From: JBALVT01 sp036961345
GTDB lineage: Bacteria; Pseudomonadota; Gammaproteobacteria; Pseudomonadales; Halieaceae
Assembly (NCBI GenBank): GCA_036961345.1
Contig: JBALVT010000003.1
Location: forward strand, 1-64,000
Length of the DNA: 64,000 bases
Direction: 5' to 3'
In this document: one piece after another, positions 36,556 through 45,763 of the stretch
Layout of the letters: each line of letters starts with the position of its first letter
Position numbering within the stretch: position 1 is the stretch's first letter
Translations under genes and position numbers: made by a program
Notes under the pieces: model-generated
The model's input: the letters and a program-made list of their open reading frames with translations, nothing else
The model's database searches: none
Told to the model about the DNA's origin: nothing

Positions 36556-36639
36556 CCGGTGCTTACCGGTCAAATTAGGTGACAGATCACCCCGAAACAC
36601 CACCCACCAGAGAAATAGAAATAAAGTTTCTTTCTATTT
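36556..36639 (+). other. Three short hairpins downstream of tRNA-Pro
   Basis: CCGGT-GCTT-ACCGG (36556-36569), GGTGA-CAGA-TCACC (36578-36591) and an AT-rich AAATAGAAA-N9-TTTCTATTT (36613-36639). They could be processing or termination signals for the tRNA transcript, but none has a classical T-run directly after it. Confidence 0.4.
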
Positions 36640-36695
36640 GCATGGATCCCCTTTACCTTTTAGTGAATGTGGTTTCATTAGGGTAGGGATACTGA

Positions 36696-38609
36696 ATGAA
36701 AAATCTGGTTTGTGCACTTGCCGCCATACTTCTATCCGCTGGGCTACTCGGCGCCTGTAGCAATCGCGCACGAGATGGTGATGTCGTAAATCCACCAACT
36801 GATTCCATTATGACAATCGTAGCTGCACGCGGCGACGGTGACGGAGCAGAGGCCGTTTTTCGTGAGCACTGTGCTTCCTGCCATATGGGAAATAGTCGCA
36901 GTAGCCACAGCCCAAGCGTTTGGCATTTGTCCAGCATGCCACCGCGTTCGATTCTGGCTGCCATGCAATCGGGGAAAATGCGTGAGCAGGCCGCAGCTTT
37001 AACACAGTCGCAGAAAGTTAGCGTCGCTACCTGGCTTACCGGTGTGGTCCCCGGTGAAGAAGATATTCCAAAGTCTGCCTATTGTGCGTCTAAACGCGGC
37101 AATCCGGATTCTACGATCTACTCTTCAGGGTGGGGTGGTAATGCCCCGGCAACTGGGTACTACCAGGCTTCGCAGACCTCGATTTCAGGTGAGACGGTGT
37201 CTGGTCTTCGGCTCGACTGGGTGTTTGCAGTTCCCGGTTCCGGCGAGATGCGTTCCAAGCCTGCTGTGGTGGGAGATCGTCTCTTCTTTGGCAGTGAATT
37301 TGGTGGGGTCTATGCCATTGATCGCCAAACTGGTTGTACACACTGGGTTTACAAGGCCAATGCTGCTATACGCGGTGCATTAAATGTTCAGGTTGATGAC
37401 GAGGGTAGTCTGCGCATCTTTTTCGCAGATATGCGGGGCACGGTCCATGCGCTAGACGGCCAGACCGGAGAAGCTTTGTGGACACACGATGCAGCCTCAC
37501 ATTATCAGGCAAACGTTACCGGCTCAGTGGCCTATCACAACAATCGATTGTTTGTTCCTTTCTCCAGCACAGAAATCGCATCTACCCGCGACGGCGCCTA
37601 TGAATGTTGCCATACCTCTGGCGAGGTTGTGGCGTTGGATGCAAAAGAAGGGGCGGTGATATGGCGGTTCCGCACGATAGAGGAACCGGCTGCGGAGTAT
37701 GGCAAAAACAACGGCGGTGCGCCGAGTTTTGGGCCTTCGGGCGCGCCAGTCTGGTCCAGTCCTACGGTGGATGCCAAGCGTGGCCTCATCTATTTTGGGA
37801 CGGGAGAGAACTTTACGCGCCCTGCCACTAAAACCAGCGACGCCATCTTTGCCCTTGAGATGAGTACTGGCGCAGTGGCCTGGAGCTATCAGGCCACCGC
37901 AAATGATGTGTGGAATCTGGATTGCGGCACGGATAACAATACCCACTGCCCCGATGCTGGTCCCGATCTGGATTTCGGCATGGCCCCCATGTTGGTGACT
38001 CGTCCCGATGGTCGCGACGTTTTAATTGTGGGGCAAAAGTCGGGATCGGTGCATGCGCTTGATCCGGATCAGCACGGGCAGTTACTGTGGAGCACGCGAG
38101 TGGGTCGTGGTGGTGCTTTGGGCGGAATTCATTGGGGTATGTCGTCCGACGGTAAGCTTGCGTATGCGCCCCTCGCTGATTTTCCCGCTCTGGTGGTCGT
38201 CGAACAAGTGCCTTTTCATCCATCAAGCCCCGGTGTTGCGGCATTGGATGTGAGCACCGGAGAATTGGTTTGGCGCCACGACAACCCGGCTCCTGCTTGT
38301 GTAGAAGATGACTTCAGTTGTCTGACGGGTAACTCTGCAGCGACCACTGCGGTTCCCGGTGCTGTGTTTACTGGCTCGATGGACGGAATGATCAGGGCGA
38401 TCTCTACCCGCGATGGCTCCAGGTTATGGGAGTTCGACACTGCTCGCGAGTTTGCTACAGTCAATATGGTCAAGGGGCATGGAGGCTCAGTAGAAGGGCC
38501 GGGCCCGGTTGTAGCGAACGACAGTCTCTATGTTCTTTCAGGTTACACAACCAACTTGGGTAACGCCGGTAATCTGCTGCTGGCCTTTAAACTCGATAGC
38601 GCTCGATAG
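36696..38609 (+). CDS. Cytochrome c / PQQ beta-propeller lipoprotein (polyvinyl-alcohol-dehydrogenase-like)
   Basis: Exported lipoprotein of 637 residues. Lipobox L-L-G-A-C at 17-21. An N-terminal cytochrome c domain has haem motif C-A-S-C-H at 59-63. The rest is a PQQ-type beta-propeller with repeated A-L-D-x-x-T-G-x-x-x-W blades, e.g. A-L-D-G-Q-T-G-E-A-L-W, A-L-D-V-S-T-G-E-L-V-W and S-T-R-D-G-S-R-L-W. A vicinal Cys-Cys occurs near residue 303. The haem-first order resembles polyvinyl alcohol dehydrogenase. The substrate is probably an alcohol; no partner gene or PQQ synthesis gene lies in the window. Confidence 0.82.
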   Translation: MKNLVCALAAILLSAGLLGACSNRARDGDVVNPPTDSIMTIVAARGDGDGAEAVFREHCASCHMGNSRSSHSPSVWHLSSMPPRSILAAMQSGKMREQAAALTQSQKVSVATWLTGVVPGEEDIPKSAYCASKRGNPDSTIYSSGWGGNAPATGYYQASQTSISGETVSGLRLDWVFAVPGSGEMRSKPAVVGDRLFFGSEFGGVYAIDRQTGCTHWVYKANAAIRGALNVQVDDEGSLRIFFADMRGTVHALDGQTGEALWTHDAASHYQANVTGSVAYHNNRLFVPFSSTEIASTRDGAYECCHTSGEVVALDAKEGAVIWRFRTIEEPAAEYGKNNGGAPSFGPSGAPVWSSPTVDAKRGLIYFGTGENFTRPATKTSDAIFALEMSTGAVAWSYQATANDVWNLDCGTDNNTHCPDAGPDLDFGMAPMLVTRPDGRDVLIVGQKSGSVHALDPDQHGQLLWSTRVGRGGALGGIHWGMSSDGKLAYAPLADFPALVVVEQVPFHPSSPGVAALDVSTGELVWRHDNPAPACVEDDFSCLTGNSAATTAVPGAVFTGSMDGMIRAISTRDGSRLWEFDTAREFATVNMVKGHGGSVEGPGPVVANDSLYVLSGYTTNLGNAGNLLLAFKLDSAR

Positions 38610-38730
38610 CGAATAGGAATACACAGAGTTTTATAATGTGGATATTAGAGGGGCTGAAGCAACGCTAGATCTGTAGGGCTACAGCTGGTTATAGGGTTAT
38701 TGCGTGGGGCATATTGCAGCTTGTCCAAAA

Positions 38731-40014
38731 TCACCCCAATCGATCACGCAAACTATAAAACAGCATACCGGCAACTAAACCCGGCCATCTTAGCAAAGTG
38801 CCGCCGGGAAATTGCGACGTGGGAACGTTAGCCATCACATCAAACCGTTCGGCTGTGCCGCTGATGACCTCTGCCAACAATTTCCCCGCCAGTGTCGCGG
38901 TGGGTACACCGTGGCCAGAAAAACCATGTGCATAGAATATTTTGGATGAAAGCTGGCCAAAGTCCGGCATTCGATTCATGGTGATCGCCAGAGTGCCACC
39001 CCAGCCGTAGTCGATAGGCGTAGACACTAGTTCCGGATATATGCGCAGCATATATTTTTGCACGAATCGGCCAATATCGGCGGGAAAGCGTCGGGAGTAG
39101 TTCTCGCCACCGCCAAAAAATAATCGATGGTCTTCGGAAAGCTTCCAATAGTTGATTACAAATAACGAATCTGACATGGACGTGTCATCCCTGATCAGTT
39201 TTCGCGCGACCGATTCGGGTAGTGGTGCAGTTGCCAGCATATAATTGTTGATTGGCATGATCTTGCCGGCAGTCCTGGGCTCAAGTTTCTCAAGGTAGCC
39301 GTTGCAGCCGAGCACTAAATAGCGTGCCTTTACTTGGCCCAGACTGGTTTTTACCGTTACCTGATCAGCCTCTGAATAAGATAAAACCTGGCTGTGTTCG
39401 AAAATTTCAGCGCCTAGATCGGCCGCGGCGCGGGCCAGACCTACGGCGTATTTTAGAGGGTGTAGATGCCTGGCGCCGGTGTCGAGAACGCCGCCGTGAA
39501 ATCCCTGCCCGCTGGTTAGATGGCCAATATTTTCAGGTTCTATATAGCTAAGATGTTGATAGTTATAATTTTTTTGTAAGTGTTCAACTTCTTCACGCTG
39601 GTCGGCTATCTCACTGGCCTTGGAAGCTACATGCAGGTTCCCCTGTTTGAGCTCGCACTCGATATTGAAGCGGGTGATTAGATCCTCAACCAGGTCGACA
39701 GCCTCCAGCCCGAGTTTCCACAGCGCCTGCGCCTGCTCCATCCCCACCATTTTTTCGAGCTGGTGCTGGTCTGCTCTTTGTCCTGTTCCGACATGACCGC
39801 CGTTGCGGCCAGATGCGCCCCAGCCCACACGATTGGCCTCCAACACGATGACGCTGTAGCCAAGTTCTCGCAAATGGATCGCACTGCTAAGCCCGGTATA
39901 GCCACCGCCGATGATGCAGACATCGGCACTATGCTCTCCCCTCAGGGGAGGAAACTGCAGCGTGATATCGGCCGACTTGGCGTACCACGAGTTAATATGT
40001 TCCTGATTTTGCAT
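38731..40014 (-). CDS. Gamma-glutamylputrescine oxidase-like FAD oxidoreductase
   Basis: FAD-dependent amine oxidase of the DAO fold, 427 residues. N-terminal S-W-Y-A, then dinucleotide motif C-I-I-G-G-G-Y-T-G-L-S-S, followed by E-A-N-R-V-G-W-G-A-S-G-R-N-G-G-H, the PuuB pattern. Near the C-terminus Y-A-H-G-F-S-G-H-G-V-P is the conserved FAD-contact segment. It is divergent from a PuuA-like glutamine synthetase, which supports a role in oxidising gamma-glutamyl polyamines. The symbol puuB is likely but the amine is not proven. Confidence 0.85.
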   Translation of the reverse strand: MQNQEHINSWYAKSADITLQFPPLRGEHSADVCIIGGGYTGLSSAIHLRELGYSVIVLEANRVGWGASGRNGGHVGTGQRADQHQLEKMVGMEQAQALWKLGLEAVDLVEDLITRFNIECELKQGNLHVASKASEIADQREEVEHLQKNYNYQHLSYIEPENIGHLTSGQGFHGGVLDTGARHLHPLKYAVGLARAAADLGAEIFEHSQVLSYSEADQVTVKTSLGQVKARYLVLGCNGYLEKLEPRTAGKIMPINNYMLATAPLPESVARKLIRDDTSMSDSLFVINYWKLSEDHRLFFGGGENYSRRFPADIGRFVQKYMLRIYPELVSTPIDYGWGGTLAITMNRMPDFGQLSSKIFYAHGFSGHGVPTATLAGKLLAEVISGTAERFDVMANVPTSQFPGGTLLRWPGLVAGMLFYSLRDRLG

Positions 40015-40032
40015 GTTGCTACTATACCTTTA

Positions 40033-40048
40033 CCTGGTCTTATCCAGG
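40033..40048. promoter_or_regulatory. Inverted repeat between divergent puuB-like and puuA-like genes
   Basis: CCTGG-TCTTAT-CCAGG, 19 bp from the oxidase start in the 125-bp divergent region. Position suggests an operator; no repressor family is identified. Confidence 0.35.
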
Positions 40049-40139
40049 CATACCACCATAGGGTTAGAGCACTGAAAAAGCCTTGAATCAGTGTTCAAAG
40101 TACTGCGATACTCGGGTCTTTAGGCTCTATGGAAGACTT

Positions 40140-41492
40140 ATGAAGTCCGACGCGCAGACCATTCAGGATTGGCTCACAGAACACAATATTACTGAAGTTG
40201 AGTGTACTGTCCCTGACATAACGGGTAATGCCAGAGGCAAGTTTATCCCAGCTCATCAGTTTCTGACACAGGGTGACACTCGTTTACCCGAGAGCATTTT
40301 GATTCAGTCTGTTACTGGAGAGTATGCAGATGACCATTGGGATTTTGTCGCCCCCACAGATTCCGACATGATTCTCAAGCCCGACACCACTACCATGCGC
40401 CTCGTGCCCTGGGCTCGAGAACCAACTGCGCAAATTATTCACGATTGCTACGACATGACAAGTGGTGAGCCCCACCCCTTGTCCACCCGAAACGTGCTAC
40501 GAAAGATACTCGACTTGTACACCGCTGACGGGCTGCGTCCCGTGGTTGCTCCGGAAGTTGAATTTTATCTTGTACTTAAAAATATCGATCCAGACAATGA
40601 GCTTGAGCCTCCGATTGGTCGCTCCGGACGCGCTGAGACGTCCCGGCTTTCCTATAGTATGGATGCGGTCGCTGAATTCGAGGATTTCGTGGAGGATATG
40701 TACGATTATGCCGAGGCGCAGCAGCTCAGTGTGGATACACTGATTCATGAAAATGGTGCTGCGCAGATGGAGATCAATTTCCTTCATGGTGACGCCATGA
40801 GTCTGGCTGATCAGGTGTTTGCCTTTAAGCGCACGGTTCGTGAAACGGCACATAAACACAATATTTATGCGACGTTCATGGCCAAACCCATGCAAAAAGA
40901 ACCTGGCAGCGCCATGCACATACACCAAAGTATTGTACGTGCTGATACAGGAGAAAATATTTTTGCCGACGAAAACGGCGAGCATACGACGGAATTTATG
41001 AGTTATATCGCCGGGCTGCAAAAATACACACCGGAACTCATTAGTTTGTATGCGCCCAATGTAAATTCTTATCGGCGTCTGGCCCCTGATATTGCTGCGC
41101 CTATCAATCTCAACTGGGGTTATGACAACCGAACCACTGCTTTTCGTGTGCCAAATAGCAACAAGGCTGGGACCAGAGTGGAAAATCGTTTTCCCGGTGC
41201 TGATGTAAATCCCTATCTCGCATTTGCGGCGACGCTTGCCAGTGGCTATCTGGGTATGAAAAAAGGTCTTAAACCCTCAGACCCGCATCAGGGAACGGCC
41301 AACGAGGACGATATCGAAGTGGCGAGAACCCTGGAGGAGGGGTTGCGTCACCTGCAGGACACTCCCGAACTGGTTGAGATTTTTGGCAGTCTATTTTTGC
41401 GCGCTTATAGTGCGGTGAAGCTGGACGAATTCGAAGAATTTAATCGGGTGATTAGTTCCTGGGAGCGCGAACACCTGCTGCTGCAAGTGTAG
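40140..41492 (+). CDS. Gamma-glutamylpolyamine synthetase-like glutamine synthetase
   Basis: Glutamine-synthetase-fold ligase of 450 residues. Metal and substrate motifs: P-E-V-E-F-Y-L, N-G-A-A-Q-M-E-I-N-F, K-P-M-Q-K-E-P-G-S-A-M-H-I-H-Q-S and N-R-F-P-G-A-D-V-N-P-Y-L-A. It is shorter at the N-terminus than GlnA and lacks the GlnA adenylylation segment that I would expect near residue 400. With the divergent oxidase it fits the gamma-glutamylation route for putrescine or other amines (PuuA). ATG 40140 with GGAAG upstream is the only sensible start. The next gene begins 16 bp later. Confidence 0.87.
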   Translation: MKSDAQTIQDWLTEHNITEVECTVPDITGNARGKFIPAHQFLTQGDTRLPESILIQSVTGEYADDHWDFVAPTDSDMILKPDTTTMRLVPWAREPTAQIIHDCYDMTSGEPHPLSTRNVLRKILDLYTADGLRPVVAPEVEFYLVLKNIDPDNELEPPIGRSGRAETSRLSYSMDAVAEFEDFVEDMYDYAEAQQLSVDTLIHENGAAQMEINFLHGDAMSLADQVFAFKRTVRETAHKHNIYATFMAKPMQKEPGSAMHIHQSIVRADTGENIFADENGEHTTEFMSYIAGLQKYTPELISLYAPNVNSYRRLAPDIAAPINLNWGYDNRTTAFRVPNSNKAGTRVENRFPGADVNPYLAFAATLASGYLGMKKGLKPSDPHQGTANEDDIEVARTLEEGLRHLQDTPELVEIFGSLFLRAYSAVKLDEFEEFNRVISSWEREHLLLQV

Positions 41493-41508
41493 ACGAGGTC
41501 GTCCGCCA

Positions 41509-42354
41509 ATGACTTCCAGCACAAGCATTTTCGGTAGTACAAATCGCTATCGAGTATTTACCTGGGTTAAATACCTCACCTATGCGCTGCTGAGCGTCAA
41601 TATTTATCTTTTTCTTCAGCAAGAGTTAACGGCGCTTGAATACACCTTTGCTGACGGCATTGAGCCCGGTCAAATTATTCAGAGCTTCTCCGCTACAATC
41701 GACACCGGTTCCTGGGTTTTGTTGTTGCTGCTCTTTGAGCTCGAAACATCTGTACTGAATGACAGTCAGATTCGAGGTGTAACGAAATGGATGCTGCATG
41801 GCGTTCGCGGTATTTGCTATATTGCAATTGCTTACGCGTTCACAGGCTATTATGCGGAGCTCGTTGCGCTGTATAACCTGATTCCCATGCCTTCCTTTGA
41901 TCCGTGTTCTGCGATTGCCCAAAACCTGTCGATACTCGTGACTCTTGATGAATATTCGCCGCTGGATGCTTCCAATTGTGCATCCATGAGTTCGCTAGTC
42001 TATCGTTTAGAGGGATTTGAAATTATCGCCGACGACCAAGCGCTGCAGGTGGCGCGAGGACTTGCCTGGGCAGATATTCTTAACGCTGGCGCCTGGATTC
42101 TGGTTGTCATCGTATTGGAGGTAGAAGTTCGCTTGCAGCTGCGCGGAAATTTGTCAGATAAAATTATGGATGGCACAAAGTTTGTTAAACTAGCGCTTTA
42201 CGGCACTCTATTTTGCGCGGCGTTATACTGGGGTTACGCGGGTGCATTCCTGGATTTTTGGGATGCCTGCCTGTGGTTGTTTGCGTTTATATTCATTGAA
42301 TTGAATGTATTTGAGTGGCAAAACGAAACTTCCCGGGAAGGAGCACCAATCTAA
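41509..42354 (+). CDS. Uncharacterised membrane protein with three-fold intramembrane W-x7-E motif
   Basis: I do not recognise this 281-residue protein. It has about six hydrophobic segments (roughly 17-37, 66-80, 98-124, 187-205, 223-247, 251-267). Three of them carry the same pattern: Trp, then exactly eight residues on a Glu inside a hydrophobic run, then Glu or Asn two later: W69/E77/E79, W196/E204/E206, W256/E264/N266. A polar loop at 125-180 has two cysteines (133, 157) that could form a disulfide. It lies between the PuuA-like ligase (16 bp) and mtnA (1 bp), so it is in their operon. No function is proposed. Confidence 0.85.
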   Translation: MTSSTSIFGSTNRYRVFTWVKYLTYALLSVNIYLFLQQELTALEYTFADGIEPGQIIQSFSATIDTGSWVLLLLLFELETSVLNDSQIRGVTKWMLHGVRGICYIAIAYAFTGYYAELVALYNLIPMPSFDPCSAIAQNLSILVTLDEYSPLDASNCASMSSLVYRLEGFEIIADDQALQVARGLAWADILNAGAWILVVIVLEVEVRLQLRGNLSDKIMDGTKFVKLALYGTLFCAALYWGYAGAFLDFWDACLWLFAFIFIELNVFEWQNETSREGAPI

Positions 42355-42355
42355 A

Positions 42356-43453
42356 ATGTTTTCCTCTGATGATCTGTCCAGTTTGCGCCGCAATAGTGAA
42401 ACCGGGCTGATAGAAGTTATTGACCAGACCTTGCTTCCTCACCAGCTGCAATGGTGTTCCCTGAACACCCTGGAGTTGTATTGCCATGCCATTGAAGTTA
42501 TGCAGGTTCGGGGTGCGCCGCTGATTGGTATTACGGCCGCTTGCGGTTTGGCACACGCGATAAGCCATGATGCATCTCAGGCTGGTATTGATGAAGCGGC
42601 AGAAAAATTACTGGCCACCCGCCCAACGGCGGTTAATTTGCGCTGGGCACTTGAGCAGGTGTGCTCAGCGGTGGCCGGCTTGCCAGAAACCGAGCGCAGT
42701 GCCGCTGCCTGGGGCCGGGCGATGTCCATTCGCGAGGAAGATATCGCTAATTGTTCGCGCATTGGCGATTGTGGTTTGGAGCAACTGCAGCGCCTTGCCG
42801 CAGGAAAAGAAGGGAAGACGCTTAATATTATGACCCACTGTAATGCCGGCTGGCTGGCTACCATACAGTGGGGAACAGCTCTGGCGCCAATCTACAAAGC
42901 CCACGGTGCCGGCCTGAAAGTACATGTTTGGGTATCTGAAACCAGACCGCGCAATCAGGGGATGAATCTCACTGCCTGGGAGTTACAGCGTGCCGGGGTA
43001 CCTTGCACAGTGGTCGCAGATAATAGCTGTGGCCACCTTATGCAAAGTGGGCAGGTCGACTGCGTTATCGTTGGAACAGATCGCACCGCCGCCAATGGAG
43101 ATGTTTGCAACAAAATAGGTACCTACCTGAAAGCCCTGGCAGCAAAGGCCAGTGGCGTACCTTTTTATGTTGGTTTACCTGCTGCGACAGTGGATTGGAC
43201 CTGCCCGGATGGCGCGCAAATCCCTATTGAGGAACGCGGTGGAGAGGAGTTGTTAGCTGTTGGGGGTATGGATGAAGCTAATCACTACACCACAATTTCT
43301 TTGGCGGGCGCAGGCACTCAGGCAGCGAATCCGGCCTTTGATGTGACACCGGCGGCGCTGGTTAGCAAGTTACTAACTGAATACGGTGCGTTCTCAGCAG
43401 ATAGCGAAGGTATGGCTGCATTGCGAAAAGTGCTGCCCCAGCATTTAGCCTGA
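42356..43453 (+). CDS. mtnA: S-methyl-5-thioribose-1-phosphate isomerase
   Basis: Methionine-salvage enzyme converting methylthioribose-1-phosphate to methylthioribulose-1-phosphate, 365 residues. Motifs: M-Q-V-R-G-A-P-L-I-G-I-T-A-A, T-H-C-N-A-G-W-L-A-T with the catalytic cysteine, and V-G-T-D-R-T-A-A-N-G-D-V-C-N-K-I-G-T-Y with the catalytic aspartate. The ATG is one base past the stop of the membrane protein, and GAAGGAG lies 14 bp upstream. Methylthioadenosine is a by-product of polyamine synthesis, so its neighbours make metabolic sense. Confidence 0.95.
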   Translation: MFSSDDLSSLRRNSETGLIEVIDQTLLPHQLQWCSLNTLELYCHAIEVMQVRGAPLIGITAACGLAHAISHDASQAGIDEAAEKLLATRPTAVNLRWALEQVCSAVAGLPETERSAAAWGRAMSIREEDIANCSRIGDCGLEQLQRLAAGKEGKTLNIMTHCNAGWLATIQWGTALAPIYKAHGAGLKVHVWVSETRPRNQGMNLTAWELQRAGVPCTVVADNSCGHLMQSGQVDCVIVGTDRTAANGDVCNKIGTYLKALAAKASGVPFYVGLPAATVDWTCPDGAQIPIEERGGEELLAVGGMDEANHYTTISLAGAGTQAANPAFDVTPAALVSKLLTEYGAFSADSEGMAALRKVLPQHLA

Positions 43454-43455
43454 AT

Positions 43456-43653
43456 TTATTCACCGGCCTCCACATAATCGATTCTCGGATATGGGCGTTT
43501 GAACATTTGCTCGTGATTACAAATGACACAGCGGTGCTCTATGCCCTCGGGTGTTGGGTCGGTATTGGGCGAAGGTGACATCATGCCTTTGCCGCAGGCA
43601 TCACATTCGTAATCGACTTCAAATGTTCGGACCTCTTGTTTCACTTCAGGCAT
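43456..43653 (-). CDS. Small two-CxxC zinc-ribbon protein
   Basis: A 65-residue protein with C17-D-A-C20 and C42-V-I-C45, a layout expected to bind one zinc ion. The segment G-I-E-H-R-C-V-I-C-N-H precedes Y-P-R-I-D-Y. I do not recognise a named family. It starts 46 bp after the radical SAM gene stop on the same strand and ends 2 bp from the convergent mtnA stop, so it is probably translated from the radical SAM transcript. Confidence 0.75.
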   Translation of the reverse strand: MPEVKQEVRTFEVDYECDACGKGMMSPSPNTDPTPEGIEHRCVICNHEQMFKRPYPRIDYVEAGE

Positions 43654-43699
43654 ATCAGTTTCCTCCTGATGATTGAAGTTGAGTAACTAAAACCAAAGT

Positions 43700-45607
43700 C
43701 TATGCTAACGCGATAAACTGTAATTCTGAAGAGGGTGTCGCTACTTCTTTGTCGCTTTCCAGAATGCTTCCTCGCAGCCAGCTGCCGCCGTCGGCATCGT
43801 GCAGAATATCGCCAACGCCACCCGGGTGTTTAATCGTAAGTTGCACGGGCTTGACTATGGATTCATCGTACACCGGCAGCTCCATGGCTGCCAGCGAGCC
43901 GTGTGAGGTGAGCGCATCGAAGTCGAATCGTTCCCGGAGTATGTGTTCCTCTCCGACCCTGGGGCACAGTGATTGATCGAGCTTCAAAATGTTCAAAGCT
44001 TCGCTTGGGTCCAGACCCTGCTGTTCGTGTGCCATGGATATCACGCCTGAAATGGTGTCGTAAAGCGTCCCCAATTGCGTAAGGGCGGTAAGGTACACCT
44101 GATCTCGGTCTTCGTAGATGGCCATTCTGTTTTCCAATTCAAGACCCGGTAGCTGGCTCCGGAATTGCTCAATAATTGCCTGCAAAATCTCTCTGAGAAG
44201 CGGTGATACCGATATTTCTCCTCGCAGCGCCAATAAACGCGTGGTCAGCGGCATAACATGCCCGTGTACCAGTAGAATGTGGGCACTGATAAGAAAATAT
44301 CCTTCTTCGCCCTCCTGGCGTGTGAAACTGTGGCAGCCGACAACGTATTCTCCCTTGGCCTTACCGTATCCGGCGACGGGTATCGCCTCAATACGGTATT
44401 CCTCGCGCCGCCTGTAGAATTCTGTCCCTGGAAGCAGGGTATAGCCAAAAATATTTATATTGGGAAAAGTAGCCAGTAATCGATCGAGATTGCGCTCAAA
44501 ATCGGCCAGATTGTCACCAGGCAAACCCCAAATCAGTTCAGCGGCAATGGGCACGCCCTGCTCCGACATGCGCTTGGCGATGGGTTCGTACTGGTTGGAG
44601 CTCATGTTTTGCCTGTTACTGAGTCGAAGAGCCTCTGGAGTAAGAGTCTGCAAGGCCAGCTGATAGTGCGGCAGGAGGCCATTGCGGTGCAGCAGAAGGG
44701 CGATTTCCTGTACCTGGCGGCTGTGTTTTTTTGACCAGGAGGTGGCAAATGAAAGTGGCAACCCTTTGCGGTCTTTTAGGTCCACTATAAGCTTGGCCTT
44801 ATCGATATCCTGCTTTAAGGCACCGAAGTTGGAGTCGGCAAGCCATATATCCTTGATACCGGCGTCGGTAATCTTCTCCCAGTCTGCGGTTATGCGAGCC
44901 ATGGACCACTGATACATCTTGCTACCGATGGCGCCCGTTCCCCATTCGCAGAATGCGCACTTGAAGGGGCAGCCGCGACTGGTCTCATAAGAGATTGAGT
45001 CGTACAGTGGGGCGCCTTTTTCATCGGTTAATTGCAAAATGTCTAATGGGGAAGGGAAAGTATCCAGGTCTTTGCAGCGCGCTCTGGAAGCTGTTTCGAA
45101 AATCTCGCCATCAACGAGATAGGCCAGTCCGTCAATCGTATTCCAGTGCTTGGGGCCAGCACTGTCCAATACTTGCTGGAAGCTGATTTCGGCCTCTCCC
45201 AAGAAAATTAAATCGATGGGATCTATGCCCAGATAATCTTCCGCCTGTTGAACATGTGGCCCTCCAGCCATAATCAGCAGTTCGGGCAGCATCGCCTTGA
45301 GATTTCTCGCCAGTTCCAGAAACTCTGCGGCATTCCAGGTGTAGAAACTGAATCCTACTATGGGCTGTTCGCCAGCCTGCAACGCCTCTAGTGCGCGTGG
45401 CAACTCCTGTCGCTCCCAGTTAGACAGCCAGTCGGGAATTTCCAGGCCATCCTGGAAATGTTCCAGTTTGATATCGGTGCGACATGAGGTGGTTCCGTAT
45501 TTACGGAAGTAGGCCGTCAGCGCAGCGGTTGTCGTCGGTGGTGCTTTAAATTGGTCTGAGTCCATGCTGATCAGCCATACAGGGCGATTCAAGTGGTGCG
45601 GCTCCAA
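43700..45607 (-). CDS. B12-binding-domain radical SAM protein
   Basis: About 635 residues. The N-terminal half resembles a cobalamin-binding Rossmann domain (A-L-T-A-Y-F-R-K-Y-G, I-V-G-F-S-F-Y-T-W-N, I-M-A-G-G-P-H, I-F-L-G-E-A-E). The radical SAM motif is C-P-F-K-C-A-F-C at about 211-218 after S-Y-E-T-S-R-G. The canonical D-x-H-x-x-G cobalamin-ligand motif is not evident. The C-terminal 250 residues are unassigned. The longest start is TTG 45607; ATG 45565 is also possible and neither has a clear ribosome site. Such enzymes methylate or rearrange unreactive carbon; the substrate is unknown. Divergent from a LysR regulator. Confidence 0.82.
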   Translation of the reverse strand: MEPHHLNRPVWLISMDSDQFKAPPTTTAALTAYFRKYGTTSCRTDIKLEHFQDGLEIPDWLSNWERQELPRALEALQAGEQPIVGFSFYTWNAAEFLELARNLKAMLPELLIMAGGPHVQQAEDYLGIDPIDLIFLGEAEISFQQVLDSAGPKHWNTIDGLAYLVDGEIFETASRARCKDLDTFPSPLDILQLTDEKGAPLYDSISYETSRGCPFKCAFCEWGTGAIGSKMYQWSMARITADWEKITDAGIKDIWLADSNFGALKQDIDKAKLIVDLKDRKGLPLSFATSWSKKHSRQVQEIALLLHRNGLLPHYQLALQTLTPEALRLSNRQNMSSNQYEPIAKRMSEQGVPIAAELIWGLPGDNLADFERNLDRLLATFPNINIFGYTLLPGTEFYRRREEYRIEAIPVAGYGKAKGEYVVGCHSFTRQEGEEGYFLISAHILLVHGHVMPLTTRLLALRGEISVSPLLREILQAIIEQFRSQLPGLELENRMAIYEDRDQVYLTALTQLGTLYDTISGVISMAHEQQGLDPSEALNILKLDQSLCPRVGEEHILRERFDFDALTSHGSLAAMELPVYDESIVKPVQLTIKHPGGVGDILHDADGGSWLRGSILESDKEVATPSSELQFIALA

Positions 45608-45763
45608 AGGTGTATTGAGAGGGCAATGTAGCGGATTGTTCGGCTTTTGCCCATACCCTGGACGGCCAGGAGCCTGGTGTTTTATTTGCGGTTGCTTCCG
45701 GGGCCTGAATAGCTAAGCTGTGACTACCAAAAGGCGTAGTGAAAAGCCCCTGGGAGACCTGCT

